Below are positions 39,101 to 48,633 of a DNA stretch of 64,000 nt, piece by piece. Source of the DNA: Aurantiochytrium sp. KH105. Its lineage: Eukaryota > Sar > Bigyra > Thraustochytrida > Thraustochytriidae. How positions within the stretch are numbered: position 1 is the first letter of the stretch; each line of letters opens with the position of its first letter. The DNA lies in the NCBI GenBank assembly GCA_003116975.1, contig BGKB01000063.1, positions 124,001 through 188,000 of the forward strand, in the 5' to 3' direction. Made by a program: the position numbers and the translations under genes. The notes below the pieces were generated by a model, which worked only from the letters and a program-made list of their open reading frames with translations, had not been told where the DNA came from and did not search any database.

Positions 39101-40216
39101 CTTCCAAACGCAGAGCATGCTCAACGTCTGGCCATGCTACCTCCCTCATACTTTACGCTGTGTGCAGCTTTGGCACGAGCGTGGACGGGTAAGCTCGCGA
39201 TGATATCAGATGATGTTCTCCGCCACGCCGTGGACGTCTTGTGTCTGCTGAGTCCACGACAGGATCCGCGACTTCACGGAGAAGCTGCACATTTGGTGGC
39301 ACGCGTCGCAAATGTGCATGACCCTGTGCATGGGTCCTGCAACGAGATGGTGCTTCGAGGGCGATACAATTGCGCAGCTCCGCTTCTCAAGCTTGCGAGC
39401 GACAAGAGCATGCCAAATCGAGTACGATTTTTTGCTTTGTTGGCCCTAGCACAGCTTGCACAAGACGAGCTGTTTGCGGTCCCTCGGCTGGTTCGCGCTG
39501 GAGCGCTCTCGCGAATGTGTAGCCTCGTTCAAGTTCTTGAGAACCGCGGTGATGCAGAAGCGGACATGATGCTTTCTCAGGCACTTCGCGTCATTCACGC
39601 GCTCGTTGCGTTTATGCTGGGAACCCACCAGGGCAGGTTGTTGGAAAAGGGGATTGAAGCCACATTGCGTCGACTCGCCAGCCGCAAAGGAGCTACATCA
39701 GGATCGCAATTGGCAGCGCAGCCTACAGTACGGGAGATGGCGCGGGCTGTGCTCGATAGTCTTAGTCTCTCCCTTGCCTTTGGCCCCGAAGTCGCTCGGC
39801 AAATTACAGTCGCGCCTGGACTAGAAAAGGAAGAGCCACTCACGCGGGAGGTTCTCGATGAGGAGGTTCTACGAAACGATCTCACAAATCACGTTAAAAA
39901 TCCATTTGGGACGCAGTTGGACCTAGGTGTGACCTATTCGGCTCTTGATGGTCGATTACAACGTAAAGTGCCGGGAGAGCCAAGTCCTCGCAGAAAAAGT
40001 CCGCGTAGATCGCGGGTTCCTCGTCCGCCTGAAGATCGCGAGCAAGGTAATGACTTCGGGGTCAATTCGACAAGCTTATTGTCCGAGGCCGTGCCAAGCG
40101 CAAGCCGATTTCGACAACCAGGTCGGAGATCGGATCTGCGGGCCACAAGACCGCCTCGAAAGCCAGCCCAAGCGACGATAACGACGACGACAACAACGAC
40201 GATGACGAAGAAATGA
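36119..40216 (+). CDS. Large ARM-type helical-repeat protein with an IQ motif
   Basis: 1365 residues. The first 170 residues are charged, with a coiled-coil-like stretch (45-100) and an acidic patch. An IQ motif, VIQSWHRMRIFKQHK (about 263-277), would bind calmodulin or a myosin-type light chain. From about 180 to 1250 the protein is almost entirely amphipathic helices in ARM/HEAT-like pairs (for example VLAVQELALSSSQEARILAMQ, YALSRLAGTHQGARGLLSNG), interrupted by an acidic loop near 875-890. The C-terminal 100 residues are basic and Pro/Arg/Thr-rich. I do not recognise a named family. A scaffold role is inferred from the fold, and the head-to-head arrangement with a CSPP1-like gene raises a flagellar or cytoskeletal role. 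Confidence 0.75.
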   Translation: MPLEERVVQYASSAGALVTEPYDWEEWYGDAGDRAARTGRNALAFKRYFANELLNLRKEVRRAYDAKRSAEDIHHEEQKARAREREERSQLVQQLGRVSLKLRGEGPGRRRGRRQGEKNLVIASDYANPHGDIEDGDSSEDEDWETDAWSKGEIEGAVDLLIAEIRGSPHAKRRLVATKMLRKLIRRHQMARDHVDLLMPSLVEKALFVDLTASRRTSETTRISQLIADVVSVLPEKMSRFACAEKASRILARKFQLAALVIQSWHRMRIFKQHKAHTMPLEFRVRRRAFLLVAFMDSLEQWTRFSSSPSASLALSDKIVLLRILCGLTADTNTYFRLKDRRLIVENGGVLAVQELALSSSQEARILAMQILTSLASEPCLRLGLLQSGVHLVLGVLLRSDLVEDRCMALEVADLLASATCFGETHTAWAGAWKRLYNTSSHETHGITYENECRHEINLRGVSTFRRALRPELRVVDAAALLVDRRRDGGLLRWLREQLQANDGIVRLGATIALFKLASGVCNPQVASVAEPKTLHERHSGYLEKLGLRRAKFVQALVSNLCDADTAGLQIATLQLIAQLSGFKPTRDSLMKAGLASRIQSNVRGPIGLFALVLLCSQSSRPIQLQDERNLDGSHRPEEVAASSLDFEKVDVLQRPALGIVELDIFASEMDFRRCLESTLVAFASLKPDNAARAAYQRLAHKFNAMGLLFDFLFTPKSDVLLDRIELSAVAAITLGRAGSVCGSEILSQIRLDHQFRRLAEPVHTIVKRESDTDSFPAHIQGLVVVSASSACQALCTVARTPARKHLVEALLRDGAVRALGILVSQFAEDAAPLYKEVCCRSAELLGSLLPYQGLEKEASADLLSTTTTEAEKDEDEDLDATDDAQQQRALISRARQNAKKAATQGVFGLGWGDVRSMLPSAELRKLATSVFEACGKELIQALTLACNVDIQASICYALSRLAGTHQGARGLLSNGCLKPIVAMLPGRSEVENGLPNAEHAQRLAMLPPSYFTLCAALARAWTGKLAMISDDVLRHAVDVLCLLSPRQDPRLHGEAAHLVARVANVHDPVHGSCNEMVLRGRYNCAAPLLKLASDKSMPNRVRFFALLALAQLAQDELFAVPRLVRAGALSRMCSLVQVLENRGDAEADMMLSQALRVIHALVAFMLGTHQGRLLEKGIEATLRRLASRKGATSGSQLAAQPTVREMARAVLDSLSLSLAFGPEVARQITVAPGLEKEEPLTREVLDEEVLRNDLTNHVKNPFGTQLDLGVTYSALDGRLQRKVPGEPSPRRKSPRRSRVPRPPEDREQGNDFGVNSTSLLSEAVPSASRFRQPGRRSDLRATRPPRKPAQATITTTTTTTMTKK

Positions 40217-40580
40217 TGAGGCAGATGTCAAGCTAGGTCGATTTCAAGCTTTTCTGATTGACAGTGAGATAGTGATGGGCACAGCGTGGAGAATTCTATG
40301 AAAAAAACTGGAATATAAGTGGTTGAAGGAATGGTTGAGTGAGTGGTTGAAGGAGTGGTTGAGTGAGTGAGTGAGTGAGTGAGTGAGCGAAGAGACAAAT
40401 GCGCTATGCTTGTCAATCGGACAATGGCATCATCTTCTCTTTGGCTCTTTGGATAAGGTTGCCAACGAACGAGCAGACGAACAGGCTGAACCTGACTAGA
40501 GCTTACAAAACGCATTGAAATTGGAAAGAGAAAATGGACACGTTCGCTATTTAGTTTTTTTTTACTTGCTTCACAGTCAA
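40217..40580. other. Convergent intergenic region ARM-IQ / PRA1
   Basis: 364 bp with a GAGTGGTTGA/GAGT repeat tract (40319-40388). No gene is seen. Confidence 0.6.
40319..40388. repeat. GTGGTTGA and GAGT repeat tract
   Basis: Decamer-like units (GTGGTTGAAG, GTGGTTGAGT) passing into a plain GAGT tetranucleotide run. Confidence 0.85.
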
Positions 40581-41267
40581 TCAGACGAATTGGGGTGGGG
40601 GAGGGCTGAGACCCGGTCCGTCGAGGGCGTCAAGCGGATCTGGCTCAATTGGCTGACGAAAGGAAGCGTGAATGCCAGTGAAAAAGGTGCCAAAGAAGAC
40701 AATGGAAAAGAGCGTCGAGATGACGCCGCCGAAAAAGGCAATGAATAGGACAAGTGGAATGAAGATCATCGTCTTCTCATTTCGACCAATTTCGTACTTG
40801 CCGACCTTGATGACGTCCTCTGCCTTGTTCACCTTGAAGAAAAAGGCCCAAAGACCGGCGACAAGCGCAATTTCAAAGAGTAGAAACGGAGAGGTGAGCA
40901 CAAAGTACACAAGTGTCAAGAGATACATGGCCGTATACGAGAGCCGGAAGTGCTTTGCATTAGCGCTGATGCGCGTCATCCACTCGGATCGCGTCTGAGG
41001 CTTGCTGAAGCCCGTCGGGTTCACCAAGTCCTTGGCCTCGCTGCGAATTTTGGCCGTGGCGTCTGCCACGCTGTTCAGGCCCTGCAAGGGGTTGACCTTT
41101 TTCGCGTACGTGACCGCGCCTGCGCCAAGCGAGATCAGCTGCGCCATGCGGAGGTTCGCCGAGGCGGTGGCGTCCGGCCCATCCGCCACGCCGCCGTCGC
41201 CAGGGCCCTCGTGCACGGGTGCCGCCAGCGGCACCGTTGTCACGTCGTCATCCATCTTAAGCGCCAT
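40581..41267 (-). CDS. PRA1-family (prenylated Rab acceptor) membrane protein
   Basis: 228 residues from ATG 41267. The frame continues upstream only through a GAAA microsatellite that encodes Phe/Leu/Ser runs and is not part of the gene. PRA1/Yip3 proteins bind prenylated Rab GTPases in ER and Golgi membranes. The family core is visible: FSKPQTRSEWMTRISANAKHFRLSY (about 87-111) followed by paired membrane helices (about 112-128 and 131-145, then 167-183 and 185-201) separated by a polar loop with VIKVGKYEIGRNEK. The N-terminus (1-85) is Ala/Gly-rich and longer than in small PRA1 proteins. The C-terminus is Pro-rich (SPPPPQFV). Confidence 0.85.
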   Translation of the reverse strand: MALKMDDDVTTVPLAAPVHEGPGDGGVADGPDATASANLRMAQLISLGAGAVTYAKKVNPLQGLNSVADATAKIRSEAKDLVNPTGFSKPQTRSEWMTRISANAKHFRLSYTAMYLLTLVYFVLTSPFLLFEIALVAGLWAFFFKVNKAEDVIKVGKYEIGRNEKTMIFIPLVLFIAFFGGVISTLFSIVFFGTFFTGIHASFRQPIEPDPLDALDGPGLSPPPPQFV

Positions 41268-41466
41268 CGCACCGGCTCCAGGCCGCCAGCTGGCACGCCT
41301 CGCTCGGGGCGCGCGCCCGCACCGGCCCGCGCGCCGCTCCCCTGCGCCTGCCGCCGCGAGCTGCCCGTCCCCTCGCTCCTGCGCGCTCGCTCTCCCGCGC
41401 CGCGCCAAGGCGTGCCACGTGCAGAAAGTTTCCGAAGCGATTTTGGCGATGTGATGACAGACAAAC

Positions 41467-41468
41467 GA

Positions 41469-41559
<91 letters not shown>
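41467..41559. repeat. GAAA tetranucleotide microsatellite
   Basis: About 23 perfect GAAA units, about 200 bp upstream of the PRA1 start. Confidence 0.95.
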
Positions 41560-41908
41560 GAAGGCAAACAGAGGAACAAAGAAAACGTTGATGGCACTGG
41601 CTTTGATTGCTAGTATACCTAGTAGGCCCAGGCCTAGTAGTAGGGCGTGTGTGCTTGTTGCAAAAAGCAGGCAGACCACGTGGTCAATTCACGACCTCAC
41701 TCACTCACTCATTTGATAACGCACTCACTATCACTATCAAAAGTGGTATCGTGGCACGAAGCCATTCACCTGGTCGACGGCGAGAGCTTTGGAGTGCGTG
41801 CACGAACGTGCTGTCTCGGGAAGAGCGAACGCAAAGTTTTGGTGCGAATGGCATCTTCACATGAAAAGAAAGTTTATCATCCTATAACTTTTTTACAGAC
41901 GCGCGGAA

Positions 41909-41916
41909 TAGGCCTA
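41909..41916. other. TAGGCCTA palindrome, 3' flank of receptor A
   Basis: Exact palindrome 56 bp past the stop codon of the minus-strand receptor gene. Confidence 0.35.
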
Positions 41917-41972
41917 GAATTGGCCTTGATGTAATTCCTTTGCTCTGCCTTTTTCCTTTGGCGTGGAAGACC

Positions 41973-44900
41973 CTACTGCAGCGCTAGAGATCCGTCCTTT
42001 GATTCACTAAAGTTTCCTCTCTCTTGATCGGTTGAGCGAGCACGGAGAACATCCCCAACGTCGTTCGAATCGGAAACTTGCCGCTCCTCCAGCACCTGGC
42101 CTTCAAGATCCCCCTCATGATCTGCATCGCGGCAAGTTGAGGCTCTCTCCGCAGTCGGCGTTATTTCGAAAGATACGTCGTGGCTGCGAATCGTTCGCGC
42201 AGTTGGCGCCTGTGCGTAAGGGACGTCCGTCGTCTCGCCTTCAGGCTGGCCGCATCTCGAGCTATCGCCATCACTTTTCGCCTTCACCTGGAAGGTAGGC
42301 TCGTCGCACTCGAGAGAATTCGTCTGTCCTGAATCGCTTCCGAGCCGGGACTTGCGCTCTTGGCCCATGACGGCCTTCCCGTTTTGGGCAGAGGCATCGT
42401 CAGTTGATCCTGACTGGCATCGAACTGGAATTGTCGAAGATTCCGAAAGGCGCAAATAGATAAAGAAGGCAGCAGTCACCGGCGCGACGAGGAGAACGCA
42501 AATGACAGCGATCTCGAGCGCGTCAATGTCGTCCACCACCGGAGTCATGAGGAATGCACAGAGTACGAAAAACAGCTGGGAATGAACGATCGTTGCAAGA
42601 ATGTTATCCTGCATGCGCACATATGGCCTCAACATCGTCTGCGAAATGGTGGCTAGAAAGGTGATCATAAATGCAAACGCAAGTTGGGCCAGCGTTCCGT
42701 CGGCCACAAGCATCACGACCGAGGTCAGAAGGTACTTGCGGAGAAGCTCGAACACCTCAAAGTACCGCCGCAGTCGGTTCTTTTGTCGCTGACCGTGCTT
42801 TTCCTCGTCGTAGTAGAGCTCGTGCAGAAAGCTTGCTCCTTCCACGCTTGGCTTGCTGCTTTTTGCAATTAACGTTGCAAAGAGCGCAACAGGGACGAGC
42901 ACATAAACAATGCTCATGGCCACCGCGTACTGCCAGATCCAGCCCATGTCATCGCAGTCAGTCGCATAATCGAAACGCAGCGTTCGCGAGCCATCCTCGA
43001 AACTATCGCATACAAAGGTCTGCACAATAGTCGTGTTCACCGAAGGGAACACAAGAAAGAGCAAAAAGGCTGCAGTGCGCCAAGTTGAGGAAGACAGATC
43101 ATTTCGCGCCTCCGCAGTACGTGCAAAGAGGCAGCGTGTGACCAAGAAAAGTGTGGCGAGGATGAGTAGCATTCCAGCAGGTAAAATGGTGGAGAAGAGC
43201 AGGCGGTTTTGGTGGTTGTCCTCAATGACGCAACCTGTCACAGACGGGACACCGCTTGAATCGACATTGGTCCAGGCGAAAGCTGACGTGACGATATCCC
43301 AGTTCGACCACCAGTTGTAGGTGGGACCGAAGACCCGCTGAAAGCCCGTAGCAACTTGAATGAGGCCAATGGTGATATTGATCGGGCCACGAAGTTTCTT
43401 CATCGTGCCGTGGGAATGTCTGAAAATGACCCGCATTTTGAGGCGAAGCTTTTGGAAAAATCCAGTGGGTGCCTGCTGGTTCGCGTTTGCACCGCGGCGT
43501 CGACGTGGAGTTCTCACCAGAGCAGAGTAATACGAGGCAATAATGATGATGGGCCACAGAATGCCAATCAACAGCGTCACTCCAGCAAGTAGACCTTTCT
43601 CGCGGCCAATCTTTTCTGCTGTGCAGATCGAGCACAGGCCATTCGAGTCCTTGCTGTACCCGCTCTTGCAAACGGCACAGTATGGACCCGTATGGCCCTC
43701 CCGACAGTATCGCGTTTCACTCCACAAGGACAGCTCCCTCCGTAACTTGCTTTCGCTGCTCAAGGTCCCAGTGCCACCAATGCAGCTCGCCTTATTTGGG
43801 CACTCGAACACAGTTTCTGCAAGAAGCGAGGGGCGCCAGAACCCGGGCTCCAATTCGAGTGCCTCCAGTGTCCCTCCAGCGACAGAACAGTTCACCCCAG
43901 TCGCACATTGCAAGACTTCGACCTTGCCTTCCTCGTCCTCTTCGAGGTAGAACCCAGCAGGCGCAACACAGTCATCGATGCTCGTCGCTACACCGACTGT
44001 TGTTTGCAGCTCGTTTGGACACGGAATACATCCTTCCGTGCTGTCTTGCACATAGGTGCCGCGGTCACAGGGTTCGCACGTAAACACACCATCTGCAGCT
44101 GCAGGCGTTTGTGAGGACCCCTCTTCGCAAATGATGGCTGCTGAACTCATCGCGTCGCTGTCGGCACTGTCTTGGCCGTTGACGTGAGCAACGACGCGAA
44201 AGAAACTTGAGACGCCAAGGGTGAGGCCCATGGTCAGCGACTCTGCGGAAATGTCGGTCACCTTGACGCATGGAGCGACAATCTCGGCGGCAATTTTCGG
44301 GGTCGCGCACGAAGACCAGCCATCTGAGGAAGACAGTGTAGTCGATCGATTTGCCGTACGATAGACAATGAAATAGTCGACGTCGCGTGGCAAATTGTCC
44401 TCGGTGCGCTCCCATTCCCAGGAGATTGTCACAAAGCCGTCCGAGGCGACCCAATTTGAGTTGTCGACCCCAGACGATGCAGATACCTGAGGTGTGGAGG
44501 TTGCTCGAACGCTTCGCACGCGCAGCTGCGTGCACCCGCCTTCCTCGTAGCCATCATCACCTTCAAAGGCACCCGCACAGCTGCAGGACACGCTTGGCGC
44601 GTTTGCAGAGCTTGCCGTGCACGTTCCGGTCGAAGAACACGTATTGGGACATCCAATCACAGCTGTTGAGGGCGCAAAGCCACTCCTGTCACCGCCAAAT
44701 GTCGATTCCGAAAGCCGGAAACGAGACTCTGAGTACACAAAGCGGCCGGCCCCATCGCTGTACGAGGTCGTATCGCCACTCTCGCCAACATAGGTCGCGT
44801 TCGGGTCGATGTTGGGCAGCGGTGTGCCTGCGCTAAAGCTGCAGTTGTGAATGTGGGCTGTCACACCAGCAGCAAGATATAAGCTGCCCCCGACACCTTT

Positions 44901-47900
44901 AGTGCACCCAATCGTGCTGTAGTCTTGAGGTGTCTCGCTAAGTACACACTGGAAGCCTTCCTCCGCGCCGCAGGTCCTGCGCCCGGTCGACTCAACCGCT
45001 TCGAGCGCGCAGATAGTCTGCTCGCGGCACGTTAGGTTGGCAGCGTTGTCCGTGAAGACCGCGCTTGCAATGTTGGCAACGGAGCCTGCGCCAATGAATG
45101 CCGCGCCGCCTTGGGTCGCGGCGGCGTTGTTATCGAAGAGAGCGCCGGCTGCACTGACTTGTGCGCCGAGCTCGAGCTCCAACGCGCCGCCCGAAGTCTT
45201 GGCGGCGTTGTCCTGAAAGGTCGCATCGACCAAATAAAGAGACACGGAGCCACTTGCCAAAATAGCGCCTCCTGCAGCGTGGGTTGCAGTGTTGCCCAGA
45301 AAGAAAACATTGTCAAAGGAAAACTGTGAGACGTCTTCGCAGTCATCCAAATGGACAGCGCCGCCCTTTTGCGCGCTGTTTGCCTCAAAGGTTACGTCTG
45401 TAAAACACACGTTGCCCTCCGAGCACGTCGAATTCGCGGCGAGCAGCGATGGGAAAGCGCCTACGGCGTGAAAGGCGGCTCCGGTGTTGGCCGTGTTACC
45501 CCTGATAACGCCTCCCCGCCAGACTGCAGGAAGGGTGCTGTTTTGCTTGAACTCGATTGCCCCGCCTCCGATTTCTGCGCTGTTCTCGATAAAATCTGTG
45601 TCCAGGATTCGTGTGATCTCGCCGCCGGCCTCCACGCTGATGGCCCCTCCTGCTGCCGTAGACCAGCAGCCTTGAAAAAGAGACGATGAGATTGTCTCGA
45701 TTTTGCCATAGAGCAGAACTGCGCCTGCGGGGACGCCCTGGAAGCCATCTGCATAGGTGTCTGTAAAAGTGCATCTTTCGATGAGCCCGATTTCACCTTG
45801 CAAGGTGACACCGAGAGCACCACCAACATTTGCTACGAGCTTATCGAACGTGCAATCAAGGATTTCCTCCACGCGGCCATCAACAGTAATGGCACCTCCA
45901 TTATTATTTCCAGTTGTGCCAGTAAAGGTGCAATTTCTGATTGAGCCAACGTGACCCAAGACGAGAAAGAGGCCCCCAAATCGCCCGCTACTTTGGCCAT
46001 CACGTGCGGAGACGTGAAAGCCATCAAGAGTCCAGAGGGTGGCCTCTGGGTCAACGCGAAGAAACGAAGTGGCGTTGCCCACGACAACGCTCATGCCTGG
46101 CGCCGCCACGATGGAAATGTTAGTGTTTGAGCGGATGACGAGGTCATCAGAATCAGAGCGCATGTCGAGTTCCGTTGCGCTCACGACAATCTCTCCCTGG
46201 ACAAACGACTCGTCTTCGAGGTGAGCTCGCAAGGTCTTGAGGCTATCTGCAGTCCTGCTCTCCCAAGGTGGAAGGACACTGGAGTCAGAATCTTCAAACT
46301 CTGTGTCGGCAGGCGTAACCCACGCTTGCAGGGCGAGTGGAATGGCCCCCTTGTCGGCCCCAGGCAAGCCGCGCAAGGACGTGACCATGAAGACGTAGAC
46401 TGAATCGGCCTGGACCTGAACGTCCGTGTAGTTGGAAGCCAAACAGGCTCGCCGCGGAAAGGAACCCGGGTTGGCTTCATGCAAGTCTTCTTCTTCGCGA
46501 AGGGCAACGTAGTTGAAAGGACAGCTGTTCTGGTACGCTTCGGTGGGTTCGAGATCCAAGAGGACCTCAAGATTCATGTGAATGACTGTATCTTCATTCG
46601 CGTCAGGGGCCACGAGTACGAGGCAGCGCGTCAGCTTCTGGACCATGCCCACAATGTAGTCCGAGAAGTCCATGACGCTTCCATTGCGAGGCAGCTCGAT
46701 TTTAAGACACGTAAAGTCGGCATCGCGTTCTCTAAATTCAATATCGACCATGTCCGTTTCGTTGAATGCAGTCACATTGTACAATGCATCGCTGGTCGTC
46801 TCAAACACAGAAAAGGTGGTCTCTGCTTCGTCGAATAGAGCGATGACGTAGCTGCCTTCAGGCGTTGTGTCGACACCCACAACCGCCTTTTTTCGTTCTT
46901 CGCGCTCAATGTAGTAAGCTGGGCTCCACGTCACACCGTCGTCCACAGACACTTGAAAAACGAGATTACTCTTGGATGTTGACCTGACAATTGGCGAGTA
47001 AAAGATGGCCCAGTGTTTGGGCTTGTTCGGGTCGGACACCAGCACGGGCTTGGCATTTTTGAAGACGTAGTAAGCAAATGCGAGCGGATTGATGTAGCTC
47101 GTACTTGCGACACGAAGGTCGTCGTTGGAGTCCGGCCTCACCTGCGCTGATGCGATGCCCGTGCCACGATCGGTCCAGACTGCAAGCCATAAGTCGCCGT
47201 CTGTTTTACTCGGTGCGATCATGACGTCGGACTGCCGCGAGTCGGCGTTGGTCATCCGTACGCGACTCTTCCAGGTACATTCACTGGTCGAAGTTTCGGC
47301 GAGCATGATGTCTGAGACCTGGCCAATGATCTGCGCGGTTGCAGTGGTAACTACGCGACCAGACACGGGGTTGATGGAGATGACGGGATCACGGTCTTGG
47401 AAAATGTCGGTTTCCTCGTCAGGGAAGACGGTTTCTACGACTGTAATATCCTCCTGGGTCAGAGGATCCCCCTCACTTCTGCCGGCCAATGTAAAAGAGA
47501 CCGACACGAGGTCCTTGTCATTGCCAAGATTAATGTCTGCAACTGCTTCGGGGTCTTCTGATTCCCAGACAAGCACGACCCGGCCTTCGACGTCAGCGGC
47601 GACTGCTGGGTTTCGGTCGGTGCGCGAGTCCGTGTTTCCAGTATAATTGACTGGTATGCCAATCCCTTCTGCCTCGCCAATCCAGAGTCCTCCTGCGAGC
47701 GCCTTTTCCTTGGGAATGAAGGCAGCGCGGATACTGTCAATGATGGCGCTGGAGTCGGTCGTGTTCTGCCGCTCTCGCCAGCTCATGACCCAGCCAGAGC
47801 TGTTGCCATACACTGAGACGGAGGGGATTATCTGAACGCGAAAATCCAGGTTTGGCGTACGGGGATCCAGTTGTGCCTGCATTGTTGCGTCGTACAGGGC

Positions 47901-48224
47901 GGGAACGGCCGGGTCCCATGTCGTGTTGCCAGCCTTGCGGATCGCGTACCAGAGGGTTCGGTCTCCATCGAGTAAGGTTTTCTTGCCAATGCCGTTGACA
48001 GCATCATCGAGCGCTTCGTAGTCGGTGACGTTGTCCATTTGGCTGATGACAACGAGACAGTCATTCTCGTCGTCACAAGCGATGGCAGGTCTGAACCTGT
48101 TCTTGTAGGAGAAGGCCCGGCTCAGGACGATGGCGTCGCCAAAGCCGCCAGCGATAGCGAGGGATTCGTGGGTCAGGAACGAGAGCACGACGGCCGCGAT
48201 TGCGAGTGCGACGTGGTAGGCCAT
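41973..48224 (-). CDS. Giant receptor-like protein A: propeller-like region, beta-helix, Cys-rich module, about 8 membrane spans
   Basis: 2083 residues. Order: signal peptide (1-25); a sialidase-like beta-propeller region (about 30-520) with an Asp-box SVDDGVTW (426-433); right-handed beta-helix repeats (about 690-1140) of the polymorphic-outer-membrane type, recurring GGAI/GGAL turns; an EGF-like CPNTCSSTGTC...CSCAGAF segment (about 1190-1228); a fibronectin-III-like segment (about 1235-1295, VDYFIVYRT); a Cys-rich GCC2/GCC3-like module (about 1378-1427, CEPCDRGTY...CIPCPNEL); and about eight membrane helices (1544-1929), including ITIGLIQVATGFQRVFGPTY and ELLRKYLLTSVVML. A polar tail of about 150 residues ends it. 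Many N-glycosylation sequons are present. Similar multi-span beta-helix proteins occur in stramenopiles and alveolates; ligand and function are unknown. It is a close paralogue of receptor B. Confidence 0.82.
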   Translation of the reverse strand: MAYHVALAIAAVVLSFLTHESLAIAGGFGDAIVLSRAFSYKNRFRPAIACDDENDCLVVISQMDNVTDYEALDDAVNGIGKKTLLDGDRTLWYAIRKAGNTTWDPAVPALYDATMQAQLDPRTPNLDFRVQIIPSVSVYGNSSGWVMSWRERQNTTDSSAIIDSIRAAFIPKEKALAGGLWIGEAEGIGIPVNYTGNTDSRTDRNPAVAADVEGRVVLVWESEDPEAVADINLGNDKDLVSVSFTLAGRSEGDPLTQEDITVVETVFPDEETDIFQDRDPVISINPVSGRVVTTATAQIIGQVSDIMLAETSTSECTWKSRVRMTNADSRQSDVMIAPSKTDGDLWLAVWTDRGTGIASAQVRPDSNDDLRVASTSYINPLAFAYYVFKNAKPVLVSDPNKPKHWAIFYSPIVRSTSKSNLVFQVSVDDGVTWSPAYYIEREERKKAVVGVDTTPEGSYVIALFDEAETTFSVFETTSDALYNVTAFNETDMVDIEFRERDADFTCLKIELPRNGSVMDFSDYIVGMVQKLTRCLVLVAPDANEDTVIHMNLEVLLDLEPTEAYQNSCPFNYVALREEEDLHEANPGSFPRRACLASNYTDVQVQADSVYVFMVTSLRGLPGADKGAIPLALQAWVTPADTEFEDSDSSVLPPWESRTADSLKTLRAHLEDESFVQGEIVVSATELDMRSDSDDLVIRSNTNISIVAAPGMSVVVGNATSFLRVDPEATLWTLDGFHVSARDGQSSGRFGGLFLVLGHVGSIRNCTFTGTTGNNNGGAITVDGRVEEILDCTFDKLVANVGGALGVTLQGEIGLIERCTFTDTYADGFQGVPAGAVLLYGKIETISSSLFQGCWSTAAGGAISVEAGGEITRILDTDFIENSAEIGGGAIEFKQNSTLPAVWRGGVIRGNTANTGAAFHAVGAFPSLLAANSTCSEGNVCFTDVTFEANSAQKGGAVHLDDCEDVSQFSFDNVFFLGNTATHAAGGAILASGSVSLYLVDATFQDNAAKTSGGALELELGAQVSAAGALFDNNAAATQGGAAFIGAGSVANIASAVFTDNAANLTCREQTICALEAVESTGRRTCGAEEGFQCVLSETPQDYSTIGCTKGVGGSLYLAAGVTAHIHNCSFSAGTPLPNIDPNATYVGESGDTTSYSDGAGRFVYSESRFRLSESTFGGDRSGFAPSTAVIGCPNTCSSTGTCTASSANAPSVSCSCAGAFEGDDGYEEGGCTQLRVRSVRATSTPQVSASSGVDNSNWVASDGFVTISWEWERTEDNLPRDVDYFIVYRTANRSTTLSSSDGWSSCATPKIAAEIVAPCVKVTDISAESLTMGLTLGVSSFFRVVAHVNGQDSADSDAMSSAAIICEEGSSQTPAAADGVFTCEPCDRGTYVQDSTEGCIPCPNELQTTVGVATSIDDCVAPAGFYLEEDEEGKVEVLQCATGVNCSVAGGTLEALELEPGFWRPSLLAETVFECPNKASCIGGTGTLSSESKLRRELSLWSETRYCREGHTGPYCAVCKSGYSKDSNGLCSICTAEKIGREKGLLAGVTLLIGILWPIIIIASYYSALVRTPRRRRGANANQQAPTGFFQKLRLKMRVIFRHSHGTMKKLRGPINITIGLIQVATGFQRVFGPTYNWWSNWDIVTSAFAWTNVDSSGVPSVTGCVIEDNHQNRLLFSTILPAGMLLILATLFLVTRCLFARTAEARNDLSSSTWRTAAFLLFLVFPSVNTTIVQTFVCDSFEDGSRTLRFDYATDCDDMGWIWQYAVAMSIVYVLVPVALFATLIAKSSKPSVEGASFLHELYYDEEKHGQRQKNRLRRYFEVFELLRKYLLTSVVMLVADGTLAQLAFAFMITFLATISQTMLRPYVRMQDNILATIVHSQLFFVLCAFLMTPVVDDIDALEIAVICVLLVAPVTAAFFIYLRLSESSTIPVRCQSGSTDDASAQNGKAVMGQERKSRLGSDSGQTNSLECDEPTFQVKAKSDGDSSRCGQPEGETTDVPYAQAPTARTIRSHDVSFEITPTAERASTCRDADHEGDLEGQVLEERQVSDSNDVGDVLRARSTDQERGNFSESKDGSLALQ

Positions 48225-48578
48225 CGTGATTCTTTTTTCGGAGTCTAGAGCTCAAACGAGAAGCGCAAGCAATCGACGTTTGCTTCCGTTGCAATGGGCT
48301 TGGCCCGGCGACTTGCAGTCGATCGTGCAGACTCAGCGACCCAGACCACAGTCTCTTCTTCTTCCTTGCTCCCCGGACTTGGCGCTTCTTGGTTCTGTCG
48401 TCTCAGCAGGCAGACAACTTCTCGTCTTTCCCGCAACGGCGAGCACCTCGAGCTTGCTTGCTCGTTTGTCTCAAGACTCCAAGCGTCTCGGTGATGAGAC
48501 GAGCTCTTGGACTGCCCTTTCGCCTTGGGCTTCTCGTTTGGTTTTGCTTGGCCTGGCCAGGTTTTGCCTCTCGCACAC

Positions 48579-48601
48579 AGCCAGCCAGCCAGCCAGCCAG
48601 A

Positions 48602-48632
<31 letters not shown>

Positions 48633-48633
48633 A
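48579..48633. repeat. GCCA tetranucleotide microsatellite
   Basis: About 13 units of CCAG with one CAGA interruption, upstream of receptor A. Confidence 0.95.

Larger units (their letters stand above)
41268..41972. other. Intergenic region upstream of PRA1, 3' of receptor A
   Basis: 705 bp. A GC-rich 200 bp next to PRA1, then the GAAA microsatellite (41467-41559), then AT-rich DNA with a TAGGCCTA palindrome (41909-41916). No gene is seen. Confidence 0.6.

Noticed and set aside
41268-41597. Extended N-terminus of PRA1 with Phe/Leu/Ser-rich membrane-like sequence
   Set aside because: It is the GAAA microsatellite read on the minus strand; the family-like protein starts at ATG 41267.
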